Source: Roseitalea porphyridii (GTDB lineage Bacteria > Pseudomonadota > Alphaproteobacteria > Rhizobiales > Rhizobiaceae). Taken from it: a stretch of DNA of 64,000 nt. The translations under genes were made by a program, and so were the position numbers. The stretch spans positions 806,001 through 870,000 of the forward strand of contig NZ_CP036532.1 in NCBI RefSeq assembly GCF_004331955.1. Reading direction: 5' to 3'. Shown one piece after another: positions 1-9,106 of this stretch. Within the stretch, counting starts at the first letter, position 1. Each line of letters opens with the position of its first letter. The notes beneath the pieces are model-generated. The model had not been told where the DNA came from and did no database searches. It worked only from the letters and a program-made list of their open reading frames with translations.

Positions 1-177
1 TTCGAGAAGCTTGACCTAACGCGAACCCACCAGACCGGCCGGGAGCGGATGTTCCCCGCCGATGAACTGCTCGCGCTCCCGAAAGACCAGCAAATATTGC
101 TCCTCTCTGGGGTGGGCTTCGTTCACTGCCACACCGTTCGCCAGAACATGCTGGCACCAACCTGCGGAGGACCAATC
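1..177 (+). CDS. Possible C-terminal tail of a TraG/VirD4-type conjugal coupling protein (partial)
   Basis: The first reading frame is open from base 1 and contains a stretch around residues 17-36 (PADELLALPKDQQILLLSG) that resembles the C-terminal end of conjugal coupling ATPases, where a 'P-D-E-hydrophobic-LP-x-x-x-Q-I-L' segment precedes the end. The gene starts before the window, so the Walker motifs that would settle the call are not visible. No stop codon separates this segment from the next small gene, so the two could be one protein or two genes whose frames happen to be continuous. The identification is inference from a short motif. Confidence 0.33.
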
Positions 178-438
178 ATGATCGCTCTATTCCGCAGCTT
201 GCGTTTCTTCGTGTGGGTTGTCGTGCCGGTCGCCGCATACCTGTTCTACCAGTTCATCGGCCTGCCGCACGTCATCTGGTCCTACTCGTTCCGCGACAAC
301 GGAAGCCCGTACGATCTGTCGGTGCCGCGCTATTACACGCGCTGCACGTTTGTCGGGCCATACGGCGCCATCAACGCCCTCCCCAAGAACGGGAAGTGCG
401 AATGGGTCCGCTTCTTCCGGGAAGAGGATGCGGGTTAA
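178..438 (+). CDS. Small single-pass membrane protein of a mobile element
   Basis: The 86-residue protein starts at an ATG preceded by a good ribosome binding site (GGAGGA, six bases upstream). Residues 8-28 form one hydrophobic segment (FFVWVVVPVAAYLFYQFIGL), followed by a soluble tail with two cysteines (YYTRCTF and GKCEW) that could form a disulfide outside the membrane. I do not recognise a family. Its place between a possible coupling-protein tail and other element genes suggests a conjugation-associated accessory protein, but this is inference. The frame is also open upstream, so the start is chosen on the ribosome binding site. It overlaps the next gene, on the opposite strand, by four bases. 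Confidence 0.55.
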   Translation: MIALFRSLRFFVWVVVPVAAYLFYQFIGLPHVIWSYSFRDNGSPYDLSVPRYYTRCTFVGPYGAINALPKNGKCEWVRFFREEDAG

Positions 439-695
439 TGGTTAGAGACAACTTTCAGCCACGGCGTCACCGGCCTCCACTTCAACCCGTGGCGCTCCCT
501 CAGTTCAACACGCGTCATATGTTTCAGCACGGCCAGCACGGTGTCTTCATCGACTTCGCCGGAACGGATTTGCGCATCGCAATGCGCGCGATCCTGCAGG
601 ACCAGATTGAAGGGCGCAATCGCGGTCCAGAACTCAAGATAGCTCATCGGCTCAAGCCAGGATTCGACATCATCGATGTATCTAAAATTTTTCAC
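435..695 (-). CDS. Hypothetical 86-residue protein
   Basis: This reverse-strand frame gives a compact soluble protein of plausible composition (start KNFRYIDDVESWLEP, end PWLKVVSNH). The start codon would be GTG; an ATG four bases upstream is in another frame and hits a stop. No clear ribosome binding site is visible. Its 3' end overlaps the end of the preceding convergent gene by four bases. No forward gene competes for this stretch, and its residue use looks protein-like rather than random. I do not recognise the family. It is probably element cargo. Confidence 0.45.
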   Translation of the reverse strand: MKNFRYIDDVESWLEPMSYLEFWTAIAPFNLVLQDRAHCDAQIRSGEVDEDTVLAVLKHMTRVELRERHGLKWRPVTPWLKVVSNH

Positions 696-757
696 GCATC
701 GATTTTAGCGAGCACGGTTCGGCGACTGCAAATTTCATGCGGAAAACGAGGCCAGCC

Positions 758-1249
758 ATGACTTCCCGGCCGCCCAACCTTTCCGATCAAATTCGCCAAA
801 CCTTCAGGCTGGCAAACCTGCGCCATGAGGCTGCAAAAAGCCTGCGCGGCGAAGATCAGGTCGCCTACAACAAAGTGAGGACCGCCTATGCGGAGCAGCG
901 AAAGACGGAAATCCACGCCTATCAAAGCGAATATCAGACGCGGGTCGAAGCCGAGCGCAGAAGGCTGATCGACAAGGCGGGACAGAAGAACAAGAGCTAC
1001 CAGCATCGCGGGATGGGAGCCGACAAGTTCGACGGCGACGCCATCACACGCCAGGCCGAGCGCAACGTCCGGCAGGATCATGAACAGACGCTCGCCCGCC
1101 TCGACCAACAGGAAACCGAAATCGTGGGCGGCATCCTGGAGCGCGCCGCGCATCGCCAAGAACAGCGCGAAACCCCCAAACGCCATTTCCAGAAAGCCGT
1201 CGACCGCCGCAGCGGCCAGGAACGCAGAACCACGCGAAGTCGAGAGTGA
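758..1249 (+). CDS. Hypothetical charged helical protein of the mobile element
   Basis: The 163-residue protein is very rich in Arg, Glu, Gln and Lys and reads as a long, possibly coiled helix. The ATG at 758 has a GAGG ribosome binding site six bases upstream; an ATG 21 bases earlier in frame has none. The middle segment (DKFDGDAITRQAERN) and the repeated heptad-like Glu/Gln/Arg pattern resemble accessory proteins that accompany relaxases, but there is no catalytic motif. It sits in a same-strand run of four genes ending in the serine recombinase, so it is probably part of the mobilisation module. The function is not recognised. Confidence 0.6.
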   Translation: MTSRPPNLSDQIRQTFRLANLRHEAAKSLRGEDQVAYNKVRTAYAEQRKTEIHAYQSEYQTRVEAERRRLIDKAGQKNKSYQHRGMGADKFDGDAITRQAERNVRQDHEQTLARLDQQETEIVGGILERAAHRQEQRETPKRHFQKAVDRRSGQERRTTRSRE

Positions 1250-1290
1250 CCGGAGGCTTTGCGAGTAATGAGCAACAGAAATCAAAGCTT

Positions 1291-1334
1291 ATTTCAAATA
1301 TTACTTGAAATATATAGGAATTAATTCATAGTAT
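1291..1334 (+). promoter_or_regulatory. AT-rich promoter region with an inverted repeat
   Basis: This is the most AT-rich stretch nearby. It contains the inverted repeat ATTTCAA-N7-TTGAAAT (1291-1311), whose right arm overlaps a possible -35 box TTGAAA (1305-1310). A possible -10 TAGTAT (1329-1334) lies 18 bases further on. It would drive the gene at 1376. The inverted repeat could be an operator or an oriT-related element. This is a sequence-pattern inference only. Confidence 0.3.
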
Positions 1335-1375
1335 GTTCCCTGTTTGTTCTAGATAACCGAAGAAAGGAGACGGAA

Positions 1376-2011
1376 ATGGAACACTACTACAATAATAATG
1401 AGAAGGAACGGGTCGCCAGTGCCCGCGAAAGCTTCTCAGGCCGGTTGCTCACCGACGCGCAATTCGGCGAGGCCATGGCCATCACCGGCATCATCGAGAG
1501 AGAAATCAAACGCGCAGGCGCCTTCAAGGAAAAGTTGGGCGACTATGCCCATGCCTTTGCCCGCACCGAAAGATTCGATGCGATGAAAGCCGAAACGATC
1601 CTGCGCGACCTCTTCAAGGAACGTACCGGCCAGACCATGAACCAGATGCGTGAAAGTCTGATCGAACGCGAGCAGGCAATCACCGATGATCAGCGCCAGC
1701 AGGCTTATCAGTACGCCTGCGATATCGGCGACATGATTGAGCAGGGAAACAAGCTGACATTTCATCGTGCGTGCGCGAGCCAGGCGCAAACTCTGGCGGG
1801 CGAATTGGGCGTAACCGATGTGGCCGCAAGGCGGATCATGTCGGAAGAGTTCAATGCAGCCGAAGGGTCGCAGCTCCATGAGTGGGGCAAGGAACTGGAT
1901 GAACAGTTCTACCGACCTCAGGTCGAAGCCGAGAAATCCCAACGCGAACAGGAACCGCAAGCACGGCGGCAAAACCGCACGAGAACGCGCCAGCGCGCAC
2001 CAAGCCGATAA
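1376..2011 (+). CDS. Hypothetical helical protein of the mobile element
   Basis: The 211-residue protein starts with EHYYNNNEKE and has an AAAGGAG ribosome binding site. It appears largely helical (for example residues 27-110), with a basic Arg/Gln-rich tail in the last 25 residues that could bind nucleic acid. There are no transmembrane segments or signal peptide. It lies in a same-strand run with the preceding charged protein, a 113-residue protein and the recombinase. I do not recognise a characterised family. A role in mobilisation or maintenance of the element is inferred from position only. Confidence 0.65.
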   Translation: MEHYYNNNEKERVASARESFSGRLLTDAQFGEAMAITGIIEREIKRAGAFKEKLGDYAHAFARTERFDAMKAETILRDLFKERTGQTMNQMRESLIEREQAITDDQRQQAYQYACDIGDMIEQGNKLTFHRACASQAQTLAGELGVTDVAARRIMSEEFNAAEGSQLHEWGKELDEQFYRPQVEAEKSQREQEPQARRQNRTRTRQRAPSR

Positions 2012-2028
2012 CAGGGCGGGAACGGATA

Positions 2029-2366
2029 ATGACAGACCACAAGACCAAAGAAGACAAAGCGATCCCTGACGAGCCGCGTTTGCCCGCTCGCCCGACGCTC
2101 ACGCTCGATGTCGCGTTGTACCAGGAGTATCTGGACGACGCCGAACTGAGCGCGGAGCAGAAGCAGGAATTCATCGAGACGCTCTGGAACATCATCGTCG
2201 CCTTTGTCGATCTTGGCTTTGGAATCGACTCCGTTCAGACTGTTCTCGATGAAGCTGAACATGGAGATGATGTTGGCGCATTGCCAACGATCTCCGGTTC
2301 GGCGTTGTCGGAAAAATTCGATCATTCAAGAGACAAAAAGGAGAAGTCCGGAAAGGCAGTCCAGCC

Positions 2367-2370
<4 letters not shown>
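2029..2370 (+). CDS. Small acidic protein encoded directly upstream of the recombinase
   Basis: The 113-residue protein has a conserved-looking core ([46 protein letters not shown], in two pieces) that reads as three helices. Its stop codon overlaps the recombinase start by four bases (ATGA), which implies translational coupling. Partners encoded so tightly with serine recombinases are often directionality or expression factors, but no such activity can be read from the sequence. The start at 2029 has only a weak upstream purine run. Confidence 0.65.
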
Positions 2371-4028
<1,658 letters not shown>

Positions 4029-4094
4029 CCGCACCCGCCGTGTCGGGAACGCGGCGGCCGGTTGCGGGTTATCCCCCGAACGAAGGGGCAATCG

Positions 4095-5423
4095 ATGACC
4101 GAAAGAGACAATGACGGGTTTCTCGACTGTCTTGCCGCGCGCAATGCCGGCGAGGACGAGTTCCTCGAGGCGGTGCGCTCGGTACACCGGGACATCGCGC
4201 CCGTGCTCGACGCCAACGAAGCCTACCGCGAGGCGGCGATCCTCGAACGGCTCAGCGAGCCGGACCGGATCATCAGCTTCCGCGTCACCTGGCAGGACGA
4301 TGACGGCGCCATTCGCGTCAATCGCGGCTGGCGCGTCCAGCATTCCAGCGCCATCGGTCCCTACAAGGGGGGCCTGCGCTTCGCGCCTTCGGTCAACCAG
4401 TCGGTGCTGAAGTTCCTCGCCTTCGAACAGACCTTCAAGAACGCGTTGACCGGCCTTCCGATGGGCAGCGCCAAGGGCGGCGCCGACTTCGACCCGCGCG
4501 GCCGCTCCGAGGGCGAGGTGATGCGCTTCTGCCAGGCGTTCATGCAGGAACTTTACCGCCACATCGGACCGAACACCGACATTCCGGCCGGCGACATCAA
4601 TGTCGGCGAGCGCGAGATCGGCTTCCTGTTCGGTCAGTACAAGAAGATCACCAACACCTTCTCCGGCGCCATGACCGGCAAGGGGCTCGAATATGGCGGT
4701 GCGCCGATGCGCCCCGAGGCGACCGGCTTTGGACTGGCCTACTTCGTCGACCGCATGCTCGAGGAGCACGACCGCTCGATCGAGGGCCGGGCGATCGCCC
4801 TGTCGGGTGCCGGCAACGTGGCCATGCACGCCGCGCGCAAGGCGCTCGAACTCGGCGGCCGGCCGGTGACCCTGTCGAACTCGGACGGCTTCCTGCACGC
4901 CGAAAGCGCCTTTACGAGCGACGATCTAGATCTGATCGAGCGGTCCGAGGCGCGGCTCGAAGCGCTGGCCGACCGGCTCGACGCCACATGGCACGGCGGC
5001 GACAAGCCCTGGGGCGTCGAGTGCGACATCGCCTTGCCGTGCGCCACGCAGAATGAGCTCGATGCCGATGATGCCCGCGCGCTTGTCGGCAATGGCGTCG
5101 TCGCCGTCGCCGAAGGCGCCAACATGCCGTGCACGGCCGATGCGATCGAATGCTTCCAGTCCAGCGATGTCATCTTCGGGCCGGCCAAGGCGGCCAATGC
5201 CGGCGGTGTCGCGCTTTCGGGGCTGGAAATGAGCCAGAACGCGGCGTTCCAGTCCGGCGACCGGGAACATCTCGGCGAACGTCTCAAGGCGATCATGTGC
5301 CGGATCCACGACCGGTGCCTTGAACATTGCGGGGAGGGGGACGTCGTCGACTATGCGCGCGGCGCCAACATCGCCGGCTTCCGCAAGGTTGCCGACGCGA
5401 TGCTCTCGTTCGGCGTGTCGTGA
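4095..5423 (+). CDS. gdhA: NADP-type glutamate dehydrogenase
   Basis: The 442-residue enzyme interconverts 2-oxoglutarate plus ammonium and glutamate. The glutamate-binding half carries GPYKGGLRF and the catalytic-lysine motif PMGSAKGGADFDP. The Rossmann half has the nucleotide loop SGAGNVA and the C-terminal AKAANAGGVALSGLEM. The length matches the hexameric bacterial NADP enzyme. The ATG at 4095 is preceded by AAGGGG; a TTG further upstream in frame is less likely. A weak sigma-EcfG-like sequence (GGAAC-N16-GGTT, 4046-4070) lies just upstream. The gene stands alone between the tRNA and a convergent small stress gene. Confidence 0.96.
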   Translation: MTERDNDGFLDCLAARNAGEDEFLEAVRSVHRDIAPVLDANEAYREAAILERLSEPDRIISFRVTWQDDDGAIRVNRGWRVQHSSAIGPYKGGLRFAPSVNQSVLKFLAFEQTFKNALTGLPMGSAKGGADFDPRGRSEGEVMRFCQAFMQELYRHIGPNTDIPAGDINVGEREIGFLFGQYKKITNTFSGAMTGKGLEYGGAPMRPEATGFGLAYFVDRMLEEHDRSIEGRAIALSGAGNVAMHAARKALELGGRPVTLSNSDGFLHAESAFTSDDLDLIERSEARLEALADRLDATWHGGDKPWGVECDIALPCATQNELDADDARALVGNGVVAVAEGANMPCTADAIECFQSSDVIFGPAKAANAGGVALSGLEMSQNAAFQSGDREHLGERLKAIMCRIHDRCLEHCGEGDVVDYARGANIAGFRKVADAMLSFGVS

Positions 5424-5455
5424 GGCGCGTCCCGCCTGGCGACGCGTTCGGACGA

Positions 5456-5653
5456 TCAGATCGCGATGAGCAGAAGGCCGATCAGCACGACGGCGGCCCC
5501 GATCGCGACCGCAAGACGCCACCACGTACCGCCCGGCGAACGCGGCGGCACATGGGATTCAAGCTCCGTGTCGGTCTGCGCATCCTGCGCGATCTCACGG
5601 TTGCGCAGATCGGTGTTGGAAATGTCGGGGCTGGCGGTCGGTTGTCTGCTCAT
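5456..5653 (-). CDS. Small tail-anchored membrane protein, probable stress gene
   Basis: The 65-residue protein has a polar N-terminal part and one C-terminal membrane segment (WWRLAVAIGAAVVLIGLLLIAI), with no signal peptide. The ATG at 5653 has a GGAG site seven bases upstream; an ATG 12 bases earlier is possible. It is divergent from the gene at 5784, which has a perfect sigma-EcfG promoter, and it has a near-match of its own (GGAAC-N16-CGCT). It shares the plan 'polar head, then WWRxxxGxxxxL membrane tail' with the 67-residue protein encoded at 26987, so the two may be distant paralogs. Confidence 0.65.
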   Translation of the reverse strand: MSRQPTASPDISNTDLRNREIAQDAQTDTELESHVPPRSPGGTWWRLAVAIGAAVVLIGLLLIAI

Positions 5654-5688
5654 GTCGGTCTCCATCGCCTCGCGGGCGCCTACAACAA

Positions 5689-5713
5689 AGCGCTTCGCAC
5701 GCCGAATGGTTCC
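5689..5713 (-). promoter_or_regulatory. Near-match sigma-EcfG promoter
   Basis: GGAAC (5713-5709), a 16-base spacer, then CGCT (5692-5689) on the reverse strand, 36 bases before the ATG at 5653. The -10 differs from the CGTT consensus at one position, so the assignment is tentative. Confidence 0.4.
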
Positions 5714-5726
5714 GCAGGGGCCGTCG

Positions 5727-5751
5727 GGAACGCCGGGCGCGGTGCCGCGTT
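5727..5751 (+). promoter_or_regulatory. Sigma-EcfG (general stress response) promoter
   Basis: GGAAC (5727-5731), a 16-base spacer and CGTT (5748-5751) match the alphaproteobacterial EcfG consensus exactly. It lies 32 bases before the ATG of the gene at 5784. Confidence 0.8.
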
Positions 5752-5783
5752 CGGCCCTGACAAGGCAGGAGTGATTCATCACC

Positions 5784-6056
5784 ATGAACAACAACGACAA
5801 CCCCATCGACCCGATCGACGTTCAGGTCGGTGGCGACGCCGATCCCGGCGGAATCGCCCAGACGATCACCTCCGAGGACATTCAGGCGTTGCTGCTGTCG
5901 CCCGATCCGGTCGACACGCGCCTTGAGGCGCTCAAGCAGATGCGCGCGGAGCTGGAAGCGCGCGCCGCAGCGGATCGGGGCGAGGAATTCGCGCCGCTGA
6001 TCGCCGAGATCGACGACGCGATCGCGCAGCTCTCAGGCGGCGAAGCCCTCGGCTGA
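5784..6056 (+). CDS. Small acidic stress protein, paralog of the gene at 26590
   Basis: The 90-residue soluble protein has no recognised domain. Its second half (TSEDIQALLLSPDPVDTR, then LEALKQMRAELEAR and LIAEIDDAIAQL) aligns over about 55 residues with the 91-residue product encoded at 26590-26865 (TPRDVRAVMVSATPASEK, LEAMKREVDARM, IAKEIDEAIKRL). The two are therefore members of one unnamed family. It is predicted to be two or three helices. It is preceded by a perfect sigma-EcfG promoter. Function unknown. Confidence 0.75.
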   Translation: MNNNDNPIDPIDVQVGGDADPGGIAQTITSEDIQALLLSPDPVDTRLEALKQMRAELEARAAADRGEEFAPLIAEIDDAIAQLSGGEALG

Positions 6057-6235
6057 GCAGGGAACGGCGGAGCCTCCGAGCCGCATTACCTTGCGGAACC
6101 TGAATGCTTGACCGTGCGTTGGACCGGGTGAAGCGCCGTTTTCCGCGCTTCCGTCCGGCCCAATGCCCCATGGGGACCGGACAGGCGAGGCGCGCGTCGA
6201 TCACAAGCGGCGCGGCGCCTCGCCATCCCCCTTTC

Positions 6236-7249
6236 CTACATGCCGGCGTCCCGCCCCATCCGCGTACGGATTTCCGACCTGTCGATGGTCAGCCGGTAGC
6301 GCAGACGGTCGTCGGCGATCGCAAGCTGCGCCTCGCCCTTCACCGCGCCCGGAACCACCCGTTCGAGCACCGCGCGGCTGAAGCCGTCGGGTTCCTGCGC
6401 CAGGCCGCCACGGGAGCCGAACAGTTCCTCCCACCGCATGCTCGCGAAGGGCAGGCCGGCCTCGTTGCGTGCGAGCACGCAACTGATCGAGACCGCGCCG
6501 TCGGGGCCGGTCAGCGTGCCGTTCTGCCAGGCGCGGGCGATCAGTTCATGAAGGGCAAGCCCCACATGGATCGCCGCGCTCGGCGAGAACAGGAGATCGT
6601 CTCCGCTGACCGTCACGCCGCGCGTATCGGAAGGAACGCGGTCGATGACCTGCACGCGCACCAGTTCGCGAAAGGGCGCGCCGCGCCATTCGCTGTCGGT
6701 GATCACGTTCTGGGACATGGCCAGCGACTGCACCCGGCCGGTGAGCGTGCGCGAGAAGCCCGCCACCGAGGCGGAGGTGCGCGCCGTCTGCGATGCGAGG
6801 CTGAGCACCATGGACAGCATGTTCTTGGAGCGGTGCGTCACCTCCTGCATCAGCGCCCGCAGCGTCTGCTCGCGCAGATACTCCTCGGTGACGTCGACAC
6901 AGGAGCACAGATAGCCGCCGACGGCGCCGTCGCGACCGGCAAGCGCGCGCACCGTCGCCTTGACGAAACGGCCGTGTCGTTCGAGACCGACGGCAGGCAG
7001 GGCCTGAAGCTCGACGGTGACGGGACGGCCCTCGCGCGCGGCCTCGCGCCGGGCATCGCGGAGAACCGCGACGCTTCCCGGCTCGAGGACGTTGTCGTCG
7101 CGCAGCCCTACCAGATCGCCCCGCGCCCAGACCGACTGTTCGTTCTCGAACCATCGAAACCGTCCGTCGACATCCTGAAGAAAGATGGTGACGGGCGTGC
7201 CCTGAAGGGCGGTCGACAGGCTCTGGCGATCGGGGGCGCGCTCATTCAT
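6236..7249 (-). CDS. PAS-HWE histidine kinase homolog with a degenerate ATP-binding domain
   Basis: The 337-residue protein has an N-terminal PAS-like sensor (about residues 8-125) and an HWE dimerisation/phosphoacceptor helix with His139 in EVTHRSKNMLSMVLSL. It is closely similar throughout to the kinase encoded at 22245. However, the N-box that reads HELVTNALVHG there reads HELIARAWQNG here, so the Mg-ATP-binding Asn is Arg. The glycine box (SFGRTMLERV there) reads FSRAVLERV. It may therefore be a pseudokinase or a phosphotransfer partner rather than an active kinase. The ATG at 7249 lacks a strong ribosome binding site. It is probably a member of the general stress phosphorelay. Confidence 0.85.
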   Translation of the reverse strand: MNERAPDRQSLSTALQGTPVTIFLQDVDGRFRWFENEQSVWARGDLVGLRDDNVLEPGSVAVLRDARREAAREGRPVTVELQALPAVGLERHGRFVKATVRALAGRDGAVGGYLCSCVDVTEEYLREQTLRALMQEVTHRSKNMLSMVLSLASQTARTSASVAGFSRTLTGRVQSLAMSQNVITDSEWRGAPFRELVRVQVIDRVPSDTRGVTVSGDDLLFSPSAAIHVGLALHELIARAWQNGTLTGPDGAVSISCVLARNEAGLPFASMRWEELFGSRGGLAQEPDGFSRAVLERVVPGAVKGEAQLAIADDRLRYRLTIDRSEIRTRMGRDAGM

Positions 7250-7268
7250 CTGGGGAAACGGAATCGAC

Positions 7269-7287
7269 GGGCGGGATGGTCCCGCCC
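7269..7287 (-). terminator. Hairpin between the DUF1328 gene and the HWE kinase
   Basis: GGGCGGGA and TCCCGCCC form an 8-bp perfect stem with a three-base loop, 24 bases beyond the stop of the DUF1328 gene. There is no convincing U-tract on either strand, so termination is uncertain. Confidence 0.35.
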
Positions 7288-7310
7288 GCCGCAATCATGA
7301 TGTTCGGGGC

Positions 7311-7475
7311 TCAGGTCCGGCGAAAGAGCCGGAACGCCAAGCTGATGACGAACAGCACCAGAAACAGAATGAACAGGATCTGGGCGATGCCCGCCGAAGC
7401 GCCGGCGATGCCGCTGAAGCCGAGGACGCCGGCAATCAGCGCGACGACCAGAAACAGAAGTGCCCAACCGAGCAT
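7311..7475 (-). CDS. DUF1328 small membrane protein
   Basis: The 54-residue protein (start [16 protein letters not shown]) consists of two hydrophobic segments (about residues 3-21 and 28-49) separated by a short Gly/Ala-rich turn, ending in FRLFRRT. Length and sequence fit the DUF1328 (YtjA-type) family, frequent among envelope-stress genes in proteobacteria. The ATG has a strong GGAGGAA ribosome binding site. A perfect sigma-EcfG promoter lies 32 bases upstream, so it is predicted to be induced by general stress. The molecular role of the family is unknown. Confidence 0.85.
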   Translation of the reverse strand: MLGWALLFLVVALIAGVLGFSGIAGASAGIAQILFILFLVLFVISLAFRLFRRT

Positions 7476-7506
7476 GATCTTCCTCCATCGTTGTGATCGT
7501 GACCTG

Positions 7507-7532
7507 AACGGTTTGCGGGCCCTGGCGGTTCC
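7507..7532 (-). promoter_or_regulatory. Sigma-EcfG promoter of the DUF1328 gene
   Basis: On the reverse strand, GGAAC (7532-7528), a 17-base spacer and CGTT (7510-7507). The ATG of the DUF1328 gene lies 32 bases downstream. Confidence 0.8.
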
Positions 7533-7600
7533 CTGCCGTGCGGACGAAAGGCGTGATATCAATGGCAAATCCGCATGCGAACGCCCGACTTCGCCCCGGT

Positions 7601-8059
7601 TCAAGCGCCATGCCTGAGCCGTGCGATCGCCGCCTCGAGCCTGTCGCGCTGACCGATCAGCGTCGATCGCTCGGAATCCGACCACAGGTCCTGCGCAAGC
7701 ACCTTGCGGGCCTGCTCGAGCACCCGCTTTTCGCCGTCGATGAGGCCGGGCAGGGCGTCCTTGTCGACACCGTCGAACAGGCCGCGCGCGGCCATCACGC
7801 CCTCGTGGACCCAGGACATCCAGCTTCCGTCGGGATCGGGCTCGCCGCCATGGTCGGCGAGAATGCGGGCGGACTGATCGGCCATCGTATCGTGCATCTC
7901 GACGAGTTCCGCCAGGATCGGCGCGACTTCCGGCTTGGCGCGGTCGAGGCCGGTCTTCATGCCGTTGGCGGCGTCGACGTGGCGCACCTGCAGGGTCGCC
8001 AGTTCGCTCAGCGATCCGTCGGCCTTCAACGAGGACGGGATGAGGTCGTCGCGGTTCAT
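7601..8059 (-). CDS. PA2169-type (DUF2383) four-helix-bundle stress protein
   Basis: The 152-residue protein has a DUF2383 helical domain at about residues 22-130 ([14 protein letters not shown] at its start, [13 protein letters not shown] near its end). The family is a ferritin-like four-helix bundle often encoded among stress genes, with no established enzymatic activity. The ATG at 8059 has an AAAGGAA site; an upstream in-frame ATG does not. A near-match EcfG promoter (GCAAC-N17-CGTT) lies 51 bases upstream. It has no membrane segment. Confidence 0.75.
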   Translation of the reverse strand: MNRDDLIPSSLKADGSLSELATLQVRHVDAANGMKTGLDRAKPEVAPILAELVEMHDTMADQSARILADHGGEPDPDGSWMSWVHEGVMAARGLFDGVDKDALPGLIDGEKRVLEQARKVLAQDLWSDSERSTLIGQRDRLEAAIARLRHGA

Positions 8060-8110
8060 GACATTTCCTTTCGCGGCGGGTTCGCGCAGTCGCGCATGCA
8101 TCGGCACCGC

Positions 8111-8136
8111 AACGCGCGGTCATCGCCGCCGGTTGC
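8111..8136 (-). promoter_or_regulatory. Near-match sigma-EcfG promoter
   Basis: GCAAC (8136-8132), a 17-base spacer and CGTT (8114-8111) on the reverse strand, upstream of the DUF2383 gene. One mismatch in the -35. Confidence 0.3.
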
Positions 8137-8163
8137 ATCGGCGCGGACGGGCTTCGCGTCGCC

Positions 8164-8188
8164 GGAACCGACCGGCCGGTCGCGCGTT
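8164..8188 (+). promoter_or_regulatory. Sigma-EcfG promoter of the FNT gene, implying a leaderless mRNA
   Basis: GGAAC (8164-8168), a 16-base spacer and CGTT (8185-8188). The -10 ends only eight bases before the ATG at 8197, so transcription would begin at or very near the start codon. Confidence 0.75.
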
Positions 8189-8196
8189 CAGGCTCA

Positions 8197-9093
8197 ATGA
8201 CAGTGCAGGAACGGCCGCCAGAAGGTCAGGACGCCGAAGTGCGCGACGTCGTCGAGGACGCGCGTCACAAATCCGTCGAGCAGGCAGCCAAGCTGTCGCC
8301 ACGGCTCATCCACGAAGTCATCCGCTACGACGGCGAGGAGGAACTCGACCGGCCGTTCCGGTCGCTGTTCTGGTCGGGCATCGCCGCCGGCGTGCTGATC
8401 AGCTTTTCGGTGATCGGCAAGGGCGTGTTCCGCACCTATCTGCCCGAAACGGACTGGCGTCCGCTCGTCGAGAATTTCGGCTACAGCTTCGGCTTCCTGC
8501 TCGTCATTCTGGGGCGAATGCAGCTCTTTACCGAAAACACGATCGTCACCGTCCTGCCGGTGGTCGCGCAGCGCACGTTCGACTGCCTGCGGCGTCTGAC
8601 GCGGCTATGGCTGATCGTGCTGGTCGCGAACGTGATCGGCTGCTTCATCGCGGCCACCGCGCTCGCCTACGGCAACATGATGCCGCCCGAACTGGCCGCC
8701 GAGGTGCGGGAGATCTCGGTCAAGGCCATGGCGATGCCGGCCGGCGAGCAACTGGCGCGCGGCATTCCCGCCGGCATCCTGATCGCCGCGCTGGTGTGGA
8801 TGCTGCCGCAATCGGGCGCTTCGAGCTTCTGGGTGATCCTGCTGTTCACCTGGCTGATCGGCGCCGCCGGCTTCACCCACATCATCGCCGGCTCGGTCGA
8901 AATGGCCTATCTGGCGGTTCAGGCCTCGATCGGCCCGTGGGAGGCGTTGGCGGGCTTCTTCCTGCCGGTGCTGATCGGCAACATCGTCGGCGGCACGGCC
9001 ATATTCGCCTTTCTCGCCTGGGCCCAGGTGCGCGACGAAATCGTCGGGCCGGACGGGGAAGGTGGCAACCGCGCGTCCAGCCTGCACGACTGA
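8197..9093 (+). CDS. Formate/nitrite transporter (FNT) family channel
   Basis: The 298-residue protein has a soluble N-terminal extension (residues 1-58) and six membrane helices (about 60-82, 100-118, 142-165, 190-210, 218-240 and 250-278). It follows the FNT fold with two half-helix repeats, most like the YfdC-type branch with the long N-terminus. FNT proteins are pentameric channels for small monocarboxylates such as formate or nitrite. The substrate cannot be deduced here. No ribosome binding site is visible, consistent with a leaderless transcript from the promoter at 8164. It is convergent with the oxidoreductase at 9107. Confidence 0.85.
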   Translation: MTVQERPPEGQDAEVRDVVEDARHKSVEQAAKLSPRLIHEVIRYDGEEELDRPFRSLFWSGIAAGVLISFSVIGKGVFRTYLPETDWRPLVENFGYSFGFLLVILGRMQLFTENTIVTVLPVVAQRTFDCLRRLTRLWLIVLVANVIGCFIAATALAYGNMMPPELAAEVREISVKAMAMPAGEQLARGIPAGILIAALVWMLPQSGASSFWVILLFTWLIGAAGFTHIIAGSVEMAYLAVQASIGPWEALAGFFLPVLIGNIVGGTAIFAFLAWAQVRDEIVGPDGEGGNRASSLHD

Positions 9094-9106
9094 ACGGAAC
9101 TGGCCT

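Noticed and set aside
4046-4070. Sigma-EcfG promoter of gdhA
   Set aside because: GGAAC-N16-GGTT has a mismatch at the first base of the -10, and the gene is not a typical stress target. It was kept only as a remark.
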